The position numbers were made by a program, and so were the translations under genes. Shown here one piece after another: positions 1-6,500 of a stretch of 11,009 nt of DNA (position 1 is the stretch's first letter; every line of letters begins with the position of its first letter). Below the pieces are notes generated by a model. The model did no database searches, was not told the DNA's origin, and worked only from the letters and a program-made list of their open reading frames with translations. Source of the stretch: Bradyrhizobium sp. (GTDB lineage: Bacteria; Pseudomonadota; Alphaproteobacteria; Rhizobiales; Xanthobacteraceae); contig JAQGKJ010000497.1 of assembly GCA_028290165.1 (NCBI GenBank), positions 1-11,009 of the forward strand, written 5' to 3'.

Positions 1-2
1 AC

Positions 3-788
3 AATTCCGCCCACGATATTTGTGCCGCGCTTTGGGAAGCTGGAGCAGACGTCACGATGGTTCAACGCTCGACGACCCATATTGTGAGATCTGATTCGCT
101 GATGGAGTTGGGATTGGCCTCGCTTTACTCCGAACAGGCGGTCCAGTCTGGAATGACGACGGCCAAAGCCGACCTTATCTTGGCTTCCCTACCCTACAAG
201 ATTCTGCACGAGTTCCAGATCCCGGTTTATAATGAGATCAGGGAACGCGAAGCCGATTTCTACAAACGTCTCCAGAAGTCAGGCTTTCTGCTCGATTATG
301 GTGACGACGACTCCGGCCTGTTCATGAAATACCTGCGGCGCGGGTCCGGATACTACATCGATGTTGGTGCTTCGGAGCTGATCGCCAATGGCAGCATCAA
401 GCTGAAGAGCGGCGTTGATGTCAAAGAACTCACGGAACATTCGGTCATCTTGAGCGACGGCACCGAGCTGTCGGCCGATCTCGTCGTTTACGCCACAGGC
501 TACGGTTCGATGAACGGCTGGGCCGCGGACCTGATCTCGAGGGAAGTCGCCGACAAGGTAGGCAAGGTTTGGGGACTAGGCTCGAACACGACCAAAGACC
601 CGGGCCCGTGGGAAGGCGAGCAGCGAAACATGTGGAAGCCGACGCAACAGGAGGGGCTTTGGTTCCATGGCGGTAACCTGCACCAGTCACGTCACTACTC
701 GCAGTTTCTGTCCCTCCAGCTGAAGGCGCGAATGGAAAGCATTCCCACACCGGTTTACGGTCTTCAGAGGGTCCACCATCTTGGCTGA
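3..788 (+). CDS. Flavin-containing monooxygenase (CzcO/YUCCA-like), 3' part
   Basis: Partial gene: the frame is open to the left edge. The first visible codons read NSAHDI, the end of the second Rossmann (NADPH-binding) motif GxGNSAHDI of this family, so the FAD-binding N-terminus lies outside the window. The ATG at 57 is internal. The FMO signature ATGY is encoded at 492-503 (context LVVYATGYGSM). The C-terminus (GNLHQSRHYS, then a PTPVYG segment) is typical of bacterial 'flavoprotein involved in K+ transport' annotations. Family members are cytoplasmic enzymes that use FAD, NADPH and O2 to oxygenate small substrates, and some resemble plant YUCCA indole-3-pyruvate monooxygenases. The substrate here cannot be read from the sequence. 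The gene ends convergently with the GYD gene, about 270 bp away. Confidence 0.88.
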   Translation, partial: NSAHDICAALWEAGADVTMVQRSTTHIVRSDSLMELGLASLYSEQAVQSGMTTAKADLILASLPYKILHEFQIPVYNEIREREADFYKRLQKSGFLLDYGDDDSGLFMKYLRRGSGYYIDVGASELIANGSIKLKSGVDVKELTEHSVILSDGTELSADLVVYATGYGSMNGWAADLISREVADKVGKVWGLGSNTTKDPGPWEGEQRNMWKPTQQEGLWFHGGNLHQSRHYSQFLSLQLKARMESIPTPVYGLQRVHHLG

Positions 789-844
789 GCATGGACCGCT
801 AATCCAGCATGAGTCCGGAGTTGGCACTTTTCGGACGTAAGCGA

Positions 845-925
845 TCAAGCTGACGCAAGCTGCGCCAGCTCGTGCTGCAGATTGATGATCTGGTCCAGCC
901 GCGCCCGGACGAAATCGTCGAGGTA
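845..925 (-). pseudogene. Fossil of an IS5-family transposase N-terminus
   Basis: On the minus strand, between stop codons at 926-928 and 845-847, the translation contains the stretch RARLDQIINLQHELAQLA. This closely resembles the start of IS5-type transposases (pattern RxRLDQIINxKHELVQLA), as recalled from the family and not searched here. Only about 26 codons survive. No start codon, DDE catalytic residues or terminal repeats are visible, so it is a relic and not a functional gene. It sits between the convergent monooxygenase and GYD genes. Confidence 0.5.
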
Positions 926-928
926 TTA

Positions 929-945
929 CTGCGGCGCACCCGCAG
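929..945. terminator. Small GC-rich hairpin in convergent gap
   Basis: CTGCGG (929-934) and CCGCAG (940-945) form a perfect 6-bp stem with a 5-nt loop. It lies between two convergent genes, where a bidirectional terminator would be expected. No U-tract follows on either strand, so it may be chance structure in GC-rich DNA. Confidence 0.2.
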
Positions 946-1061
946 CCGAGGGCTCTGCCGGTGATCGGCGTCCTTCTCACCCGGCCCACATGCTCCCTTT
1001 GCCACATTCGACCAGGGACTAGGAAGTTGCCACCAGGCCGATGGCGCACCCGAGGAAGTGC

Positions 1062-1394
1062 CTATCGGGCGGGTTTGTAGACCTTGGCGACCGCGTCCGC
1101 TTTCTTCATAGCTGCTACTGCCTCGGCCCCGGTCATCAGCACGGTCGTCTTGGCGGACTTGAGCGCGCCTCCTGCGGCGATGGCCAGCGCGATGGCAGCC
1201 ATGCGCTCATTGTTCGGGACATCGGCGACAAGGGCGAGATCGTAGTCACCGAAGCAATACCAACCACCAACGAGTTTGCCCCCGACGGCCTCGCACGCAG
1301 AACGGCCCACGGCTTCAACTCGGTTCTCCGGCTTTTTGAGCTGGGCGGCTAAAGATTCTGCAGTATAGGCTGCCTGATACATGTAGAGCGGCAT
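1062..1394 (-). CDS. GYD domain-containing protein
   Basis: This 110-residue protein matches the GYD family (PF08734) over its whole length. The name motif appears near the middle as GGWYCFGDYD, preceded by EAVGGKL and followed by LVADVPNNE and AIALAIAAGGA. Such small cytoplasmic proteins are common in rhizobia and have a ferredoxin-like alpha/beta fold. Their function is not established. I chose the ATG at 1394 (MPLYMYQ) because AGGGAG lies 7 nt upstream of it. A TTG two codons earlier (1400) would leave too little room for that site. The gene starts 91 bp downstream of the LysM gene on the same strand, so the two could share a transcript. Confidence 0.85.
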   Translation of the reverse strand: MPLYMYQAAYTAESLAAQLKKPENRVEAVGRSACEAVGGKLVGGWYCFGDYDLALVADVPNNERMAAIALAIAAGGALKSAKTTVLMTGAEAVAAMKKADAVAKVYKPAR

Positions 1395-1485
1395 GTTCAA
1401 TCTCCCTTGTTGTCCTGCACCCTGTCATCTGTCGCGCCGCACATGGTCGAGTGCGAGCAAGAAAGGCGCGCAACCGTCCCTCGTT

Positions 1486-2331
1486 TCAGCGCGCTTTCAT
1501 AGGAAGGACGAAGATCTGGCCGGGATAAATACGATCTGGATTTCGGATTTGGTCCCGGTTCGCTTTGTAAACCACTGCATATCGCATGCCCGCGCCGTAG
1601 GTGACACGGCTGATGCGCCAGAGGCTGTCGCCACGGGATACGACCGTGGTCGCGATCTTGGGCACCACCACGGCGGACCGTGAGCCTCCGTCTGACAGAG
1701 GGGTGGCGGCAGTCGCGTGCGGCTGCTGTGAAACGACAATGTCCTGCCGCTGGGAGGGCTGCTGCGCTTGAGAAGACCCAACGGCCTGATCCAGTACGGA
1801 ACGGTTTGTCCCCACGGTCTCCGGAACATTGAACGGCACCTCGGCGGGCGATCGGACCGCGCCGGAGCTGGACTCCACCTCGTTTAGGGCGACCACCACG
1901 CTCTGTTTGGATGTTGCCTGCTTGCCGTCCGGCTGTCTGGACCTCAACGTCAGCTCGTAGTCCCCCGAGGGAAGCCGGGGAGGGACCAAGACGAATTGTC
2001 CGGATTGATCTGCGACCGTTCGATCATGGCGCTCGCCGTTGCGCAACAGTTCCACGATCGCGCCTGGCGCAGCCCTGCCCGCGATGACCGCGTCACCCGT
2101 TCGCTCAATGCGGGCAATATCGAAGACGGGCACGGACTCATCGGTGTCCGGCGAGCGGGGCGCTACGGCAACTGCTGCCACGGCGTTTGCTTCAGCTTGT
2201 GCCGTTGCGGCTCTGGTTTCAACAGGTGGCTCGCGCCGTACGTGGGTGGTGCCGAAGACAAGTGCTGCACCACATGCCGCAACAAGCGCTAGAGAGGGTA
2301 CGACTATTCGGCCTATCGATGTGGCAGTCAT
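1486..2331 (-). CDS. LysM domain protein with Ig-like module
   Basis: The 281-residue protein is probably anchored in the inner membrane and exposed to the periplasm. Residues about 9-27 form one hydrophobic segment (signal anchor). Residues about 67-148 look like a bacterial Ig-like module: VPVFDIARIERTGDAVIAGR, then a Gly/Asp-containing turn DQSGQF and a YELTLRS strand. A low-complexity Ser/Gln/Ala linker follows. Residues about 229-277 form a C-terminal LysM domain with the hallmarks VSRGDSLWRIS, YKANRDQI and IYPGQIFVLP. LysM domains bind N-acetylglucosamine polymers, so a peptidoglycan-associated role is likely. This architecture is common in Bradyrhizobiaceae as 'LysM peptidoglycan-binding domain-containing protein'. 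No strong Shine-Dalgarno sequence is visible before the ATG at 2331. The gene diverges from the caspase-like gene. Confidence 0.87.
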   Translation of the reverse strand: MTATSIGRIVVPSLALVAACGAALVFGTTHVRREPPVETRAATAQAEANAVAAVAVAPRSPDTDESVPVFDIARIERTGDAVIAGRAAPGAIVELLRNGERHDRTVADQSGQFVLVPPRLPSGDYELTLRSRQPDGKQATSKQSVVVALNEVESSSGAVRSPAEVPFNVPETVGTNRSVLDQAVGSSQAQQPSQRQDIVVSQQPHATAATPLSDGGSRSAVVVPKIATTVVSRGDSLWRISRVTYGAGMRYAVVYKANRDQIRNPDRIYPGQIFVLPMKAR

Positions 2332-2456
2332 GATACGCGACGTTGGTCAGATCGTTGGCGCGTCAGCTCCCCGGTTGAACCTGCGCCGATTTATTCCGGT
2401 CATCAAGTCCGTCTAACCGGTGCCATCGGTCAGTCGTATTGACCAATGCACATCGC

Positions 2457-2490
2457 GATGCAACAGTAAGTGAGATGCAACGGTAAGTGA
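2457..2490. repeat. 17-bp tandem direct repeat in divergent intergenic region
   Basis: Two adjacent copies, 2457-2473 and 2474-2490, of GATGCAAC(A/G)GTAAGTGA differ at a single base. A further partial match, CCGGTAAGTCTGA, begins at about 2507. The GTAAGT core therefore occurs at 2466, 2483 and 2510. The repeat lies 136 bp before the ATG of the caspase-like gene and 126 bp from the start of the LysM gene. It could be a pair of operator sites or a small replication-slippage duplication. The sequence does not decide which. Confidence 0.6.
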
Positions 2491-2611
2491 TTTGGGTCAC
2501 GGTCTGCCGGTAAGTCTGAGTAGAAATGCTCGTTCGAGACTACGAGTAGCCTCACGGCAGTGTGTTTGGACCGGCACGGTTTCCACGTCCAAATTATACA
2601 AGACTTTGAAT

Positions 2612-2618
2612 AAGGAGG
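2612..2618 (+). promoter_or_regulatory. Strong Shine-Dalgarno for caspase-like gene
   Basis: AAGGAGG lies 7 nt before the ATG at 2626. It is a near-perfect match to the anti-SD sequence, it fixes the start codon, and it suggests efficient translation. It is clearly stronger than the sites before most other genes in the window. Confidence 0.85.
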
Positions 2619-2625
2619 ATGGGCC

Positions 2626-4050
2626 ATGCGTCTCTTAATCCTTGCATTGTCAGTCATCGGTATTCTCGCGAGTTCAAATGTCGCCAAGGCCGACCGGCGC
2701 GTCGCCTTTGTCCTTGGCAATGGCGCGTACAAGAACGTTTCACCACTTCCCAACCCTCCGATCGATGCCAGGGCGATAGCGGGCATGCTCCGCAACGTCG
2801 GCTTCGAGGTTGTCGAAGGCACCAATCTCACCCGCGATAAGATGACCGAGCGGCTGCTCGATTTCGGCAACAAGGCCCAGGGCGCCGATGTGGCGCTGTT
2901 CTTCTATGCCGGTCATGGCATCGCGATCAACGGCACGAACTATTTGCTGCCGGTGGACGCCGACATCAAGTCCGAAATGGACGTCAAACTTGGCGGCGCG
3001 ATCAATATCGATCTCACGCTCGACCAGACCATGAGCGACGCCAAGGTCAAACTCGTTTTCCTCGATGCCTGCCGCGACAATCCGTTCGCAGCAAGGCTGC
3101 GTTCCCTGAAAACCACGCGCGGCGTCAATGTGCAGACCGGCCTTGCAGAAATGAAATCGGGCGAAGGCACGCTAATCGCCTTCGCCACAAGTCCCGGACA
3201 AACCGCGCTGGATGGCGAGGTCGGCACCAACAGCCCGTTTACCCGCGCTCTGATGGCCAACATCGCCAAGCCCGGCGTTGAGATTCAGGAGGCGATGACC
3301 AAAGTCCGCGCGCAGGTCAACGAAGAGACCAACAAGGGTCAGCTGCCCTGGGGGCACACCAACCTGATCGGTTCGGTCTATCTGAACCCCGCTGCGACGC
3401 CTCCCGCCAATGCCGCGCCGTCGTCTTCCGTTCCGGCTGCCGTTGCTTCAACCGCCGGCGGTTCAGACGTCGAACTCGAGTTTTGGCGCTCGATCAAGGA
3501 CTCCAACAAGCCGGAAGAATTGAACGCTTATCTGACCAACTATCCCAATGGCCAGTTCAAGGCGATCGCCCTGGCGCGCATCGCTTCATTAAAGGACGGT
3601 CCGAGCGCGACGACCCGCAATCTGACGACCGGCATCGATCCCGCGACTTTTACCGACGAAGCGACACAGGTCACGGAAGACCAGATCGGCCTCGACAAAG
3701 CCCAGCGGCGTGACGTACAGCGCAGGCTGACCGGTCTTGGTTTCGATACTAAGGTGACCGGAAAATTCGACGAGTCCACCCGCGCCATCATTACGCGCTG
3801 GCAGGCCGCACGCGGTTATCCCAGCACCGGCTTTTTGAACAAGCTGCAACACAAGGCGCTGCTAAGTGAGATCGTTGCAACGACGCAAACGAGTTCCAGC
3901 GATGACTCTGACTACCGACCGAGCCGACGCCATCAGGCCGGAGGTGGCGGAGTTGGCGGAGGCGGTGGTCGTCATTATCGCGGGGGTGGAGGCGGTGGTC
4001 CAGGCGGCCTCTTAGGCGGCATGATGGGCGGACTGTTCGGACGCAGGTAA
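2626..4050 (+). CDS. Secreted caspase-like protein with peptidoglycan-binding domain
   Basis: The 474-residue protein starts with a signal peptide (about 1-22, cleavage likely after NVAKA). A caspase/metacaspase p20-like domain (peptidase C14) spans about 25-255. The catalytic His is in FYAGHG (His97) and the catalytic Cys in LDACRDN (Cys149), so both dyad residues are intact. After a Pro/Ala/Ser linker, residues about 281-324 (ELEFWRSIKDSNKPEELNAY...YP) form a helical repeat often found after this domain. Residues about 352-415 resemble a PG_binding_1 domain (DVQRRLTGLGFD, FDESTRAIITRWQAARGYP). The last ~37 residues are very glycine-rich and basic, ending LGGMMGGLFGRR. The protein probably acts in the periplasm or is exported and bound to the cell wall. 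Substrates of these prokaryotic caspase homologues are mostly unknown. The nearest + strand gene downstream is a relic, so it looks monocistronic. Confidence 0.92.
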   Translation: MRLLILALSVIGILASSNVAKADRRVAFVLGNGAYKNVSPLPNPPIDARAIAGMLRNVGFEVVEGTNLTRDKMTERLLDFGNKAQGADVALFFYAGHGIAINGTNYLLPVDADIKSEMDVKLGGAINIDLTLDQTMSDAKVKLVFLDACRDNPFAARLRSLKTTRGVNVQTGLAEMKSGEGTLIAFATSPGQTALDGEVGTNSPFTRALMANIAKPGVEIQEAMTKVRAQVNEETNKGQLPWGHTNLIGSVYLNPAATPPANAAPSSSVPAAVASTAGGSDVELEFWRSIKDSNKPEELNAYLTNYPNGQFKAIALARIASLKDGPSATTRNLTTGIDPATFTDEATQVTEDQIGLDKAQRRDVQRRLTGLGFDTKVTGKFDESTRAIITRWQAARGYPSTGFLNKLQHKALLSEIVATTQTSSSDDSDYRPSRRHQAGGGGVGGGGGRHYRGGGGGGPGGLLGGMMGGLFGRR

Positions 4051-4660
4051 TTCGCCATGTCTCAACCTGCTGCAGGCTTCTGACATCGATCCCGATGGAT
4101 CCATGCTGACTGAGGCGTCTGCGTGCGCGTTGGCGCCGCATTCGGGCACTCGCGCCGCGAGATAACTTACGCCATCCACATGGCTTGCGATCAAGACTCA
4201 TCAGTCCGGTTATGGCACTTAGCCAACGTCGGCGCTTCGGCGAATGTCACCTATGCGCCATAAGCGGCCGGTCCTTAGATAGAGATCGACCCACTTAGGC
4301 AGTGCAGATGCCGAAGATTGCCGACATCTCGGTCAGCCGCTCGGACGCCGTCTTATGCGCACACCCTCGCCGGTCTGTCTGTCTGGAAAAATGAACTCGA
4401 TCAGATAGCGCTCTTCCAACACCTTGCGGATCAGGTCATGAGCGGCGCGGCGGCGAGCGTCGAGGCGTCCCTCAGAATCTCGTTCAATCTTGATCAATGT
4501 CCGCGTGCAAGATGCCGCTCGACCGGGCGGCAAGGGGCCGTCTCGCCACGAGTTGGCTCGCCCGCAATCTCCTTTCCTGCGTCAGGCGACCGACAACGTT
4601 CAACCGACAGCGAATCGGCCGCGACGCAGTGATCATCCCGGCAAAAAGCGGAGGACAGCC
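4051..4660. other. 610-bp stretch without a confident gene
   Basis: No recognisable domain, RNA gene or terminator is seen here. Short frames exist on both strands. On the minus strand at 4012-4194 there is a 60-codon frame with no family resemblance that overlaps the caspase 3' end. The minus-strand frame at 4333-4533 is listed separately. Because the right end leads into a broken phosphoesterase and a truncated transposase, this stretch is probably the edge of a decayed, mobile-element-scarred region. Confidence 0.5.
4333..4533 (-). CDS. Possible small ORF or gene remnant, unknown function
   Basis: A minus-strand frame reads from a TTG at 4533 (or an alternative TTG near 4497) to a stop at 4333. 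From about residue 15 it looks protein-like, with charged helical text (RDSEGRLDARRRAAHDLIRK, then LEERYLIEF) and a GC-rich third codon position over that stretch. The end is Arg-rich (RIRRRPSG). I do not recognise a family. There is no convincing Shine-Dalgarno, and the frame lies in decayed DNA, so it may be the C-terminal remnant of a lost gene. A + strand frame over the same bases is equally possible in principle but looks less protein-like. Confidence 0.25.
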   Translation of the reverse strand: MPPGRAASCTRTLIKIERDSEGRLDARRRAAHDLIRKVLEERYLIEFIFPDRQTGEGVRIRRRPSG

Positions 4661-4777
4661 ATAAGAATTCAGATTTTTTCGGACCTCCATGCCGACGTCA
4701 TGCCGACGAAGCCGATCTCCGTAGACCCGTCCGTCGACCTCGTGCTGGTTGCCAGCGATGTTGCCGAAGGAGCGCTC
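4661..4777 (+). pseudogene. 5' fragment of a metallophosphoesterase gene
   Basis: The + strand translation begins IRIQIFSDLHADV and continues through SVDPSVDLVLVASDVAEGAL. This matches the start of a calcineurin-like metallophosphoesterase common in alphaproteobacteria, where M-x-IQxFSDLHAD carries the first metal-binding D-x-H motif and a later VVVAGD carries the next metal ligand. Two changes indicate decay. The initiation codon is ATA (4661-4663), although GGAGGA (4650-4655) sits at the correct distance. AGD has become ASD (codon AGC at 4754-4756). After about 39 codons the homology stops where an antisense transposase begins. The metal-binding and catalytic remainder is absent from the window, so the gene cannot be functional. 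Confidence 0.7.
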
Positions 4778-5152
4778 GAACAGCTTTCGGAGCAGATCGC
4801 AATCGCGGAAGCGGCCATGCCTATTCTTGGAGAAGGTCGAGTGGTCCGGCACCTCGCCGTCGAGGCCGAGTCGACAGAACCAGCGGTAAGCGAGGTTCAG
4901 GTGAACCTCCTCGCACAACCGCCGTTCGGAACGAATGCCGTAGCAGTAGCCAACCAGCAACATCCGGACGAGCAACTCCGGATCCATCGAAGGCCCGCCA
5001 GTAGAGCTGTAAAATGGCGCCAAGTGGCTCCGAACGTCTGACAAATCGACAAAGCGGTCGATCGACCTCAGCAAGTGGGTGGCCGGAACGTGTCGCTCAA
5101 GTGAGAACTCGTAGAACAGCGCCGCCTGATCAACCTGCCGCGGACCCATCAT
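4775..5152 (-). pseudogene. Truncated IS1182-like transposase
   Basis: From the ATG at 5152 (MMGPRQVDQAALFYEFSLE) the frame encodes about 126 residues of an IS1182-type transposase N-terminal region (DUF772-like). Recognisable blocks are RSIDRFVDLS, LVRMLLVGYCYGIRSERRLC, NLAYRWFCRLGL and VPDHSTFSKNRHGRF. Full-length family members have roughly 450 residues, with the DDE catalytic residues in the missing part. Homology ends at about LRKLFE, exactly where antisense metallophosphoesterase sequence starts. The frame stays open to 4484, but those residues are the complement of unrelated DNA. An upstream extension to 5209 adds 19 residues that do not look like transposase. The element is inactive unless complemented in trans. 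Confidence 0.8.
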
Positions 5153-5225
5153 CGCTTCCGGTCTCCCGCCCACAAGCCAGAATGAATCAGCGAACTCCTT
5201 CCGCTTCAACAGGAGAGTTTTTCAA
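4775..5225 (-). mobile_element. Remnant of an IS1182-family insertion sequence
   Basis: This is the 5' portion of an insertion sequence: the truncated transposase plus its upstream leader. The left boundary is set by the junction with the phosphoesterase fragment at about 4775-4780. The right boundary is uncertain. I place it near the AT-rich GAGTTTTTCAACACAA at 5214-5229, which looks like an IS-end sequence. Neither a matching inverted repeat nor a target-site duplication can be shown, because the other end of the element is missing. Confidence 0.5.
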
Positions 5226-5230
5226 CACAA

Positions 5231-5245
5231 TCCGCCAGAAGCGGA
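5231..5245. terminator. Small hairpin downstream of the oxidoreductase gene
   Basis: TCCGC (5231-5235) and GCGGA (5241-5245) form a 5-bp stem with a 5-nt loop, about 37 bp beyond the minus-strand stop at 5282. No run of T follows on the minus strand. It may be a weak terminator or part of the IS end. Confidence 0.2.
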
Positions 5246-5281
5246 CGTTCCCGAGAAGTCAGTTTTTGACCGTAATAGACA

Positions 5282-6337
5282 TCAGCTGCGCAAGTCCGCC
5301 TGCTCGATTTTCACCAACTCGCCGCTCTCGGCGGCCCGTTTGACCGCGTCGATCACTTTGAGGGTTATCAATCCCTCGCGTCCTGAAACCAAAGGCTTTT
5401 CCTCGCCCCTGATGACCCGGCAGAACTGCTGGATCTGAAGCCGGAGTGGGTCTTGATCGGCGGCGACGTGCCTCTCGATCGTGAAGGGTTCCCACCAGCC
5501 CCGTTTGTCCTGGTTGGTCCAGAGTTCGAGACGTGGCACCGACAACGATCCGTGCGTGCCGCCGATCTGATAGCAAGTCTGGTCGGTGTGTGGGTAGGCC
5601 GCGTTCTCGCCGGTCGTTTGCTCCCAACTCCAGGGGGCTACCACCGTATCGGTGACGTTGATCGTGCCAAGCGCGCCATTTGCGAATTTGAGGATAACGA
5701 CAGTCGTTTCATCGACCGGATAGTTGCGCACGGCGTTCGACTGAATGGCCTGTACCGCCTCAACCTCACCGCAGAGATAACGCAGCAGGTCGACGTCATG
5801 GCTCAAATTCAACAGCACCGGTCCCGCGCCGATCTCCCTCCGCCACGGCAGGTCAAAATAATCGTCGGGCTTCATCAGCCAGAAAAATCCGTGCACGGTG
5901 ACTATCTGGCCAAGCCGGCCCTCATCGATGATCGCTTTCGCTCGCTGGATCATCGGATTGTGCCGCCGGTGATGGCCGGTCAGAATCGGCACGCCGGCCC
6001 TTTCGGCAGCCTCGACCAGCTTGATGCCTGCAACGATGTCGTCGGCAATCGGTTTCTCGATCAGGGCGGGAACACCGGCGGCTATGGCCTCTAGACCATT
6101 GCCCACATGCATTTGATTCGGCGTTGCAATGATGGCGCCATCTGGTCTGCCCGTGGCGATCAAGGCCGCGAAGTTGGGATACCACCTCACGCCTTTGGCA
6201 GACGCGACTTCCTGGCCGGCTGGCGACGGATCGACAACGGCGTACAGCTCCGCCTGCGGCTCAGCGATGATATGCTCGATGTGCCGCTTGCCGATAAGTC
6301 CTGCACCGAGAACTGCTAGCCGGACAGCGTTGTTCAT
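5282..6337 (-). CDS. Gfo/Idh/MocA family oxidoreductase
   Basis: The 351-residue protein has the normal length for this NAD(P)-dependent dehydrogenase family. The Rossmann motif is LGAGLIGKRH (residues 10-19). The family signature lysine is in ALIEKPIAD (Glu94-Lys95-Pro96). The C-terminal domain carries GPVLLNLSHDVDLLRYL, where His180 and Asp183 fit the substrate-site Hx2D pattern. Known members oxidise or reduce the hydroxyl/keto groups of sugars and cyclitols such as myo-inositol. The substrate here is not identifiable. It is the last gene of the minus-strand set, 163 bp downstream of the shikimate dehydrogenase-like gene. That gap is larger than the others, so it may have its own promoter. 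The start ATG at 6337 has AAGG about 9 nt upstream. Context suggests it acts on a cyclic polyol or acid in the same pathway. Confidence 0.9.
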   Translation of the reverse strand: MNNAVRLAVLGAGLIGKRHIEHIIAEPQAELYAVVDPSPAGQEVASAKGVRWYPNFAALIATGRPDGAIIATPNQMHVGNGLEAIAAGVPALIEKPIADDIVAGIKLVEAAERAGVPILTGHHRRHNPMIQRAKAIIDEGRLGQIVTVHGFFWLMKPDDYFDLPWRREIGAGPVLLNLSHDVDLLRYLCGEVEAVQAIQSNAVRNYPVDETTVVILKFANGALGTINVTDTVVAPWSWEQTTGENAAYPHTDQTCYQIGGTHGSLSVPRLELWTNQDKRGWWEPFTIERHVAADQDPLRLQIQQFCRVIRGEEKPLVSGREGLITLKVIDAVKRAAESGELVKIEQADLRS

Positions 6338-6500
6338 GACGGAATACCTTGTTCAAGTTCCGCTTTCGCCGGTTGCGACGCCGACTATTCAAGCGTGAGG
6401 TCTGGTTTAACCTCGAGGAGACGTTGGCCGTAACACTCAATAGGAGCTGCGAAGCAAAGGGATTGGTTGGAACTGCGCCGCATGCGATAGCGAGGTACCC

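Larger units (their letters stand above)
2332..2625. other. Divergent intergenic region, probable promoters
   Basis: These 294 bp separate the divergent LysM and caspase-like genes, so both promoters should lie here. A TTGACC at 2439-2444 resembles a -35 box. However, the sequence 17 bp downstream (AACAGT) is a poor -10 and overlaps the tandem repeat. Apart from the repeat and the ribosome-binding site at the right end, I see no recognisable element. Confidence 0.4.

Noticed and set aside
687..1049. 120-codon minus-strand frame over the convergent gap
   Set aside because: Overlaps the monooxygenase 3' end, has no recognisable domain, and the IS5-like match in this gap is in a different frame.
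2566..2599. TTGGAC ... TTATAC as a sigma-70 promoter for the caspase-like gene
   Set aside because: The spacer is about 22 bp, too long for a normal promoter, and -10 TTATAC lies only about 13 bp before the Shine-Dalgarno.
4012..4194. 60-codon minus-strand frame overlapping the caspase 3' end
   Set aside because: No family resemblance and no ribosome-binding site; part of it is antisense to the glycine-rich coding tail.
4484..4774. C-terminal extension of the transposase frame
   Set aside because: It is the antisense of the phosphoesterase fragment and upstream DNA and matches no transposase sequence that I recognise.
4490..5041. Long + strand frame across the IS remnant
   Set aside because: Only the part at 4661-4777 has real homology (metallophosphoesterase). 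The rest is the complement of the transposase gene.
5453..6094. 213-codon + strand frame
   Set aside because: It lies entirely antisense to the well-supported Gfo/Idh/MocA gene and shows no domain of its own.
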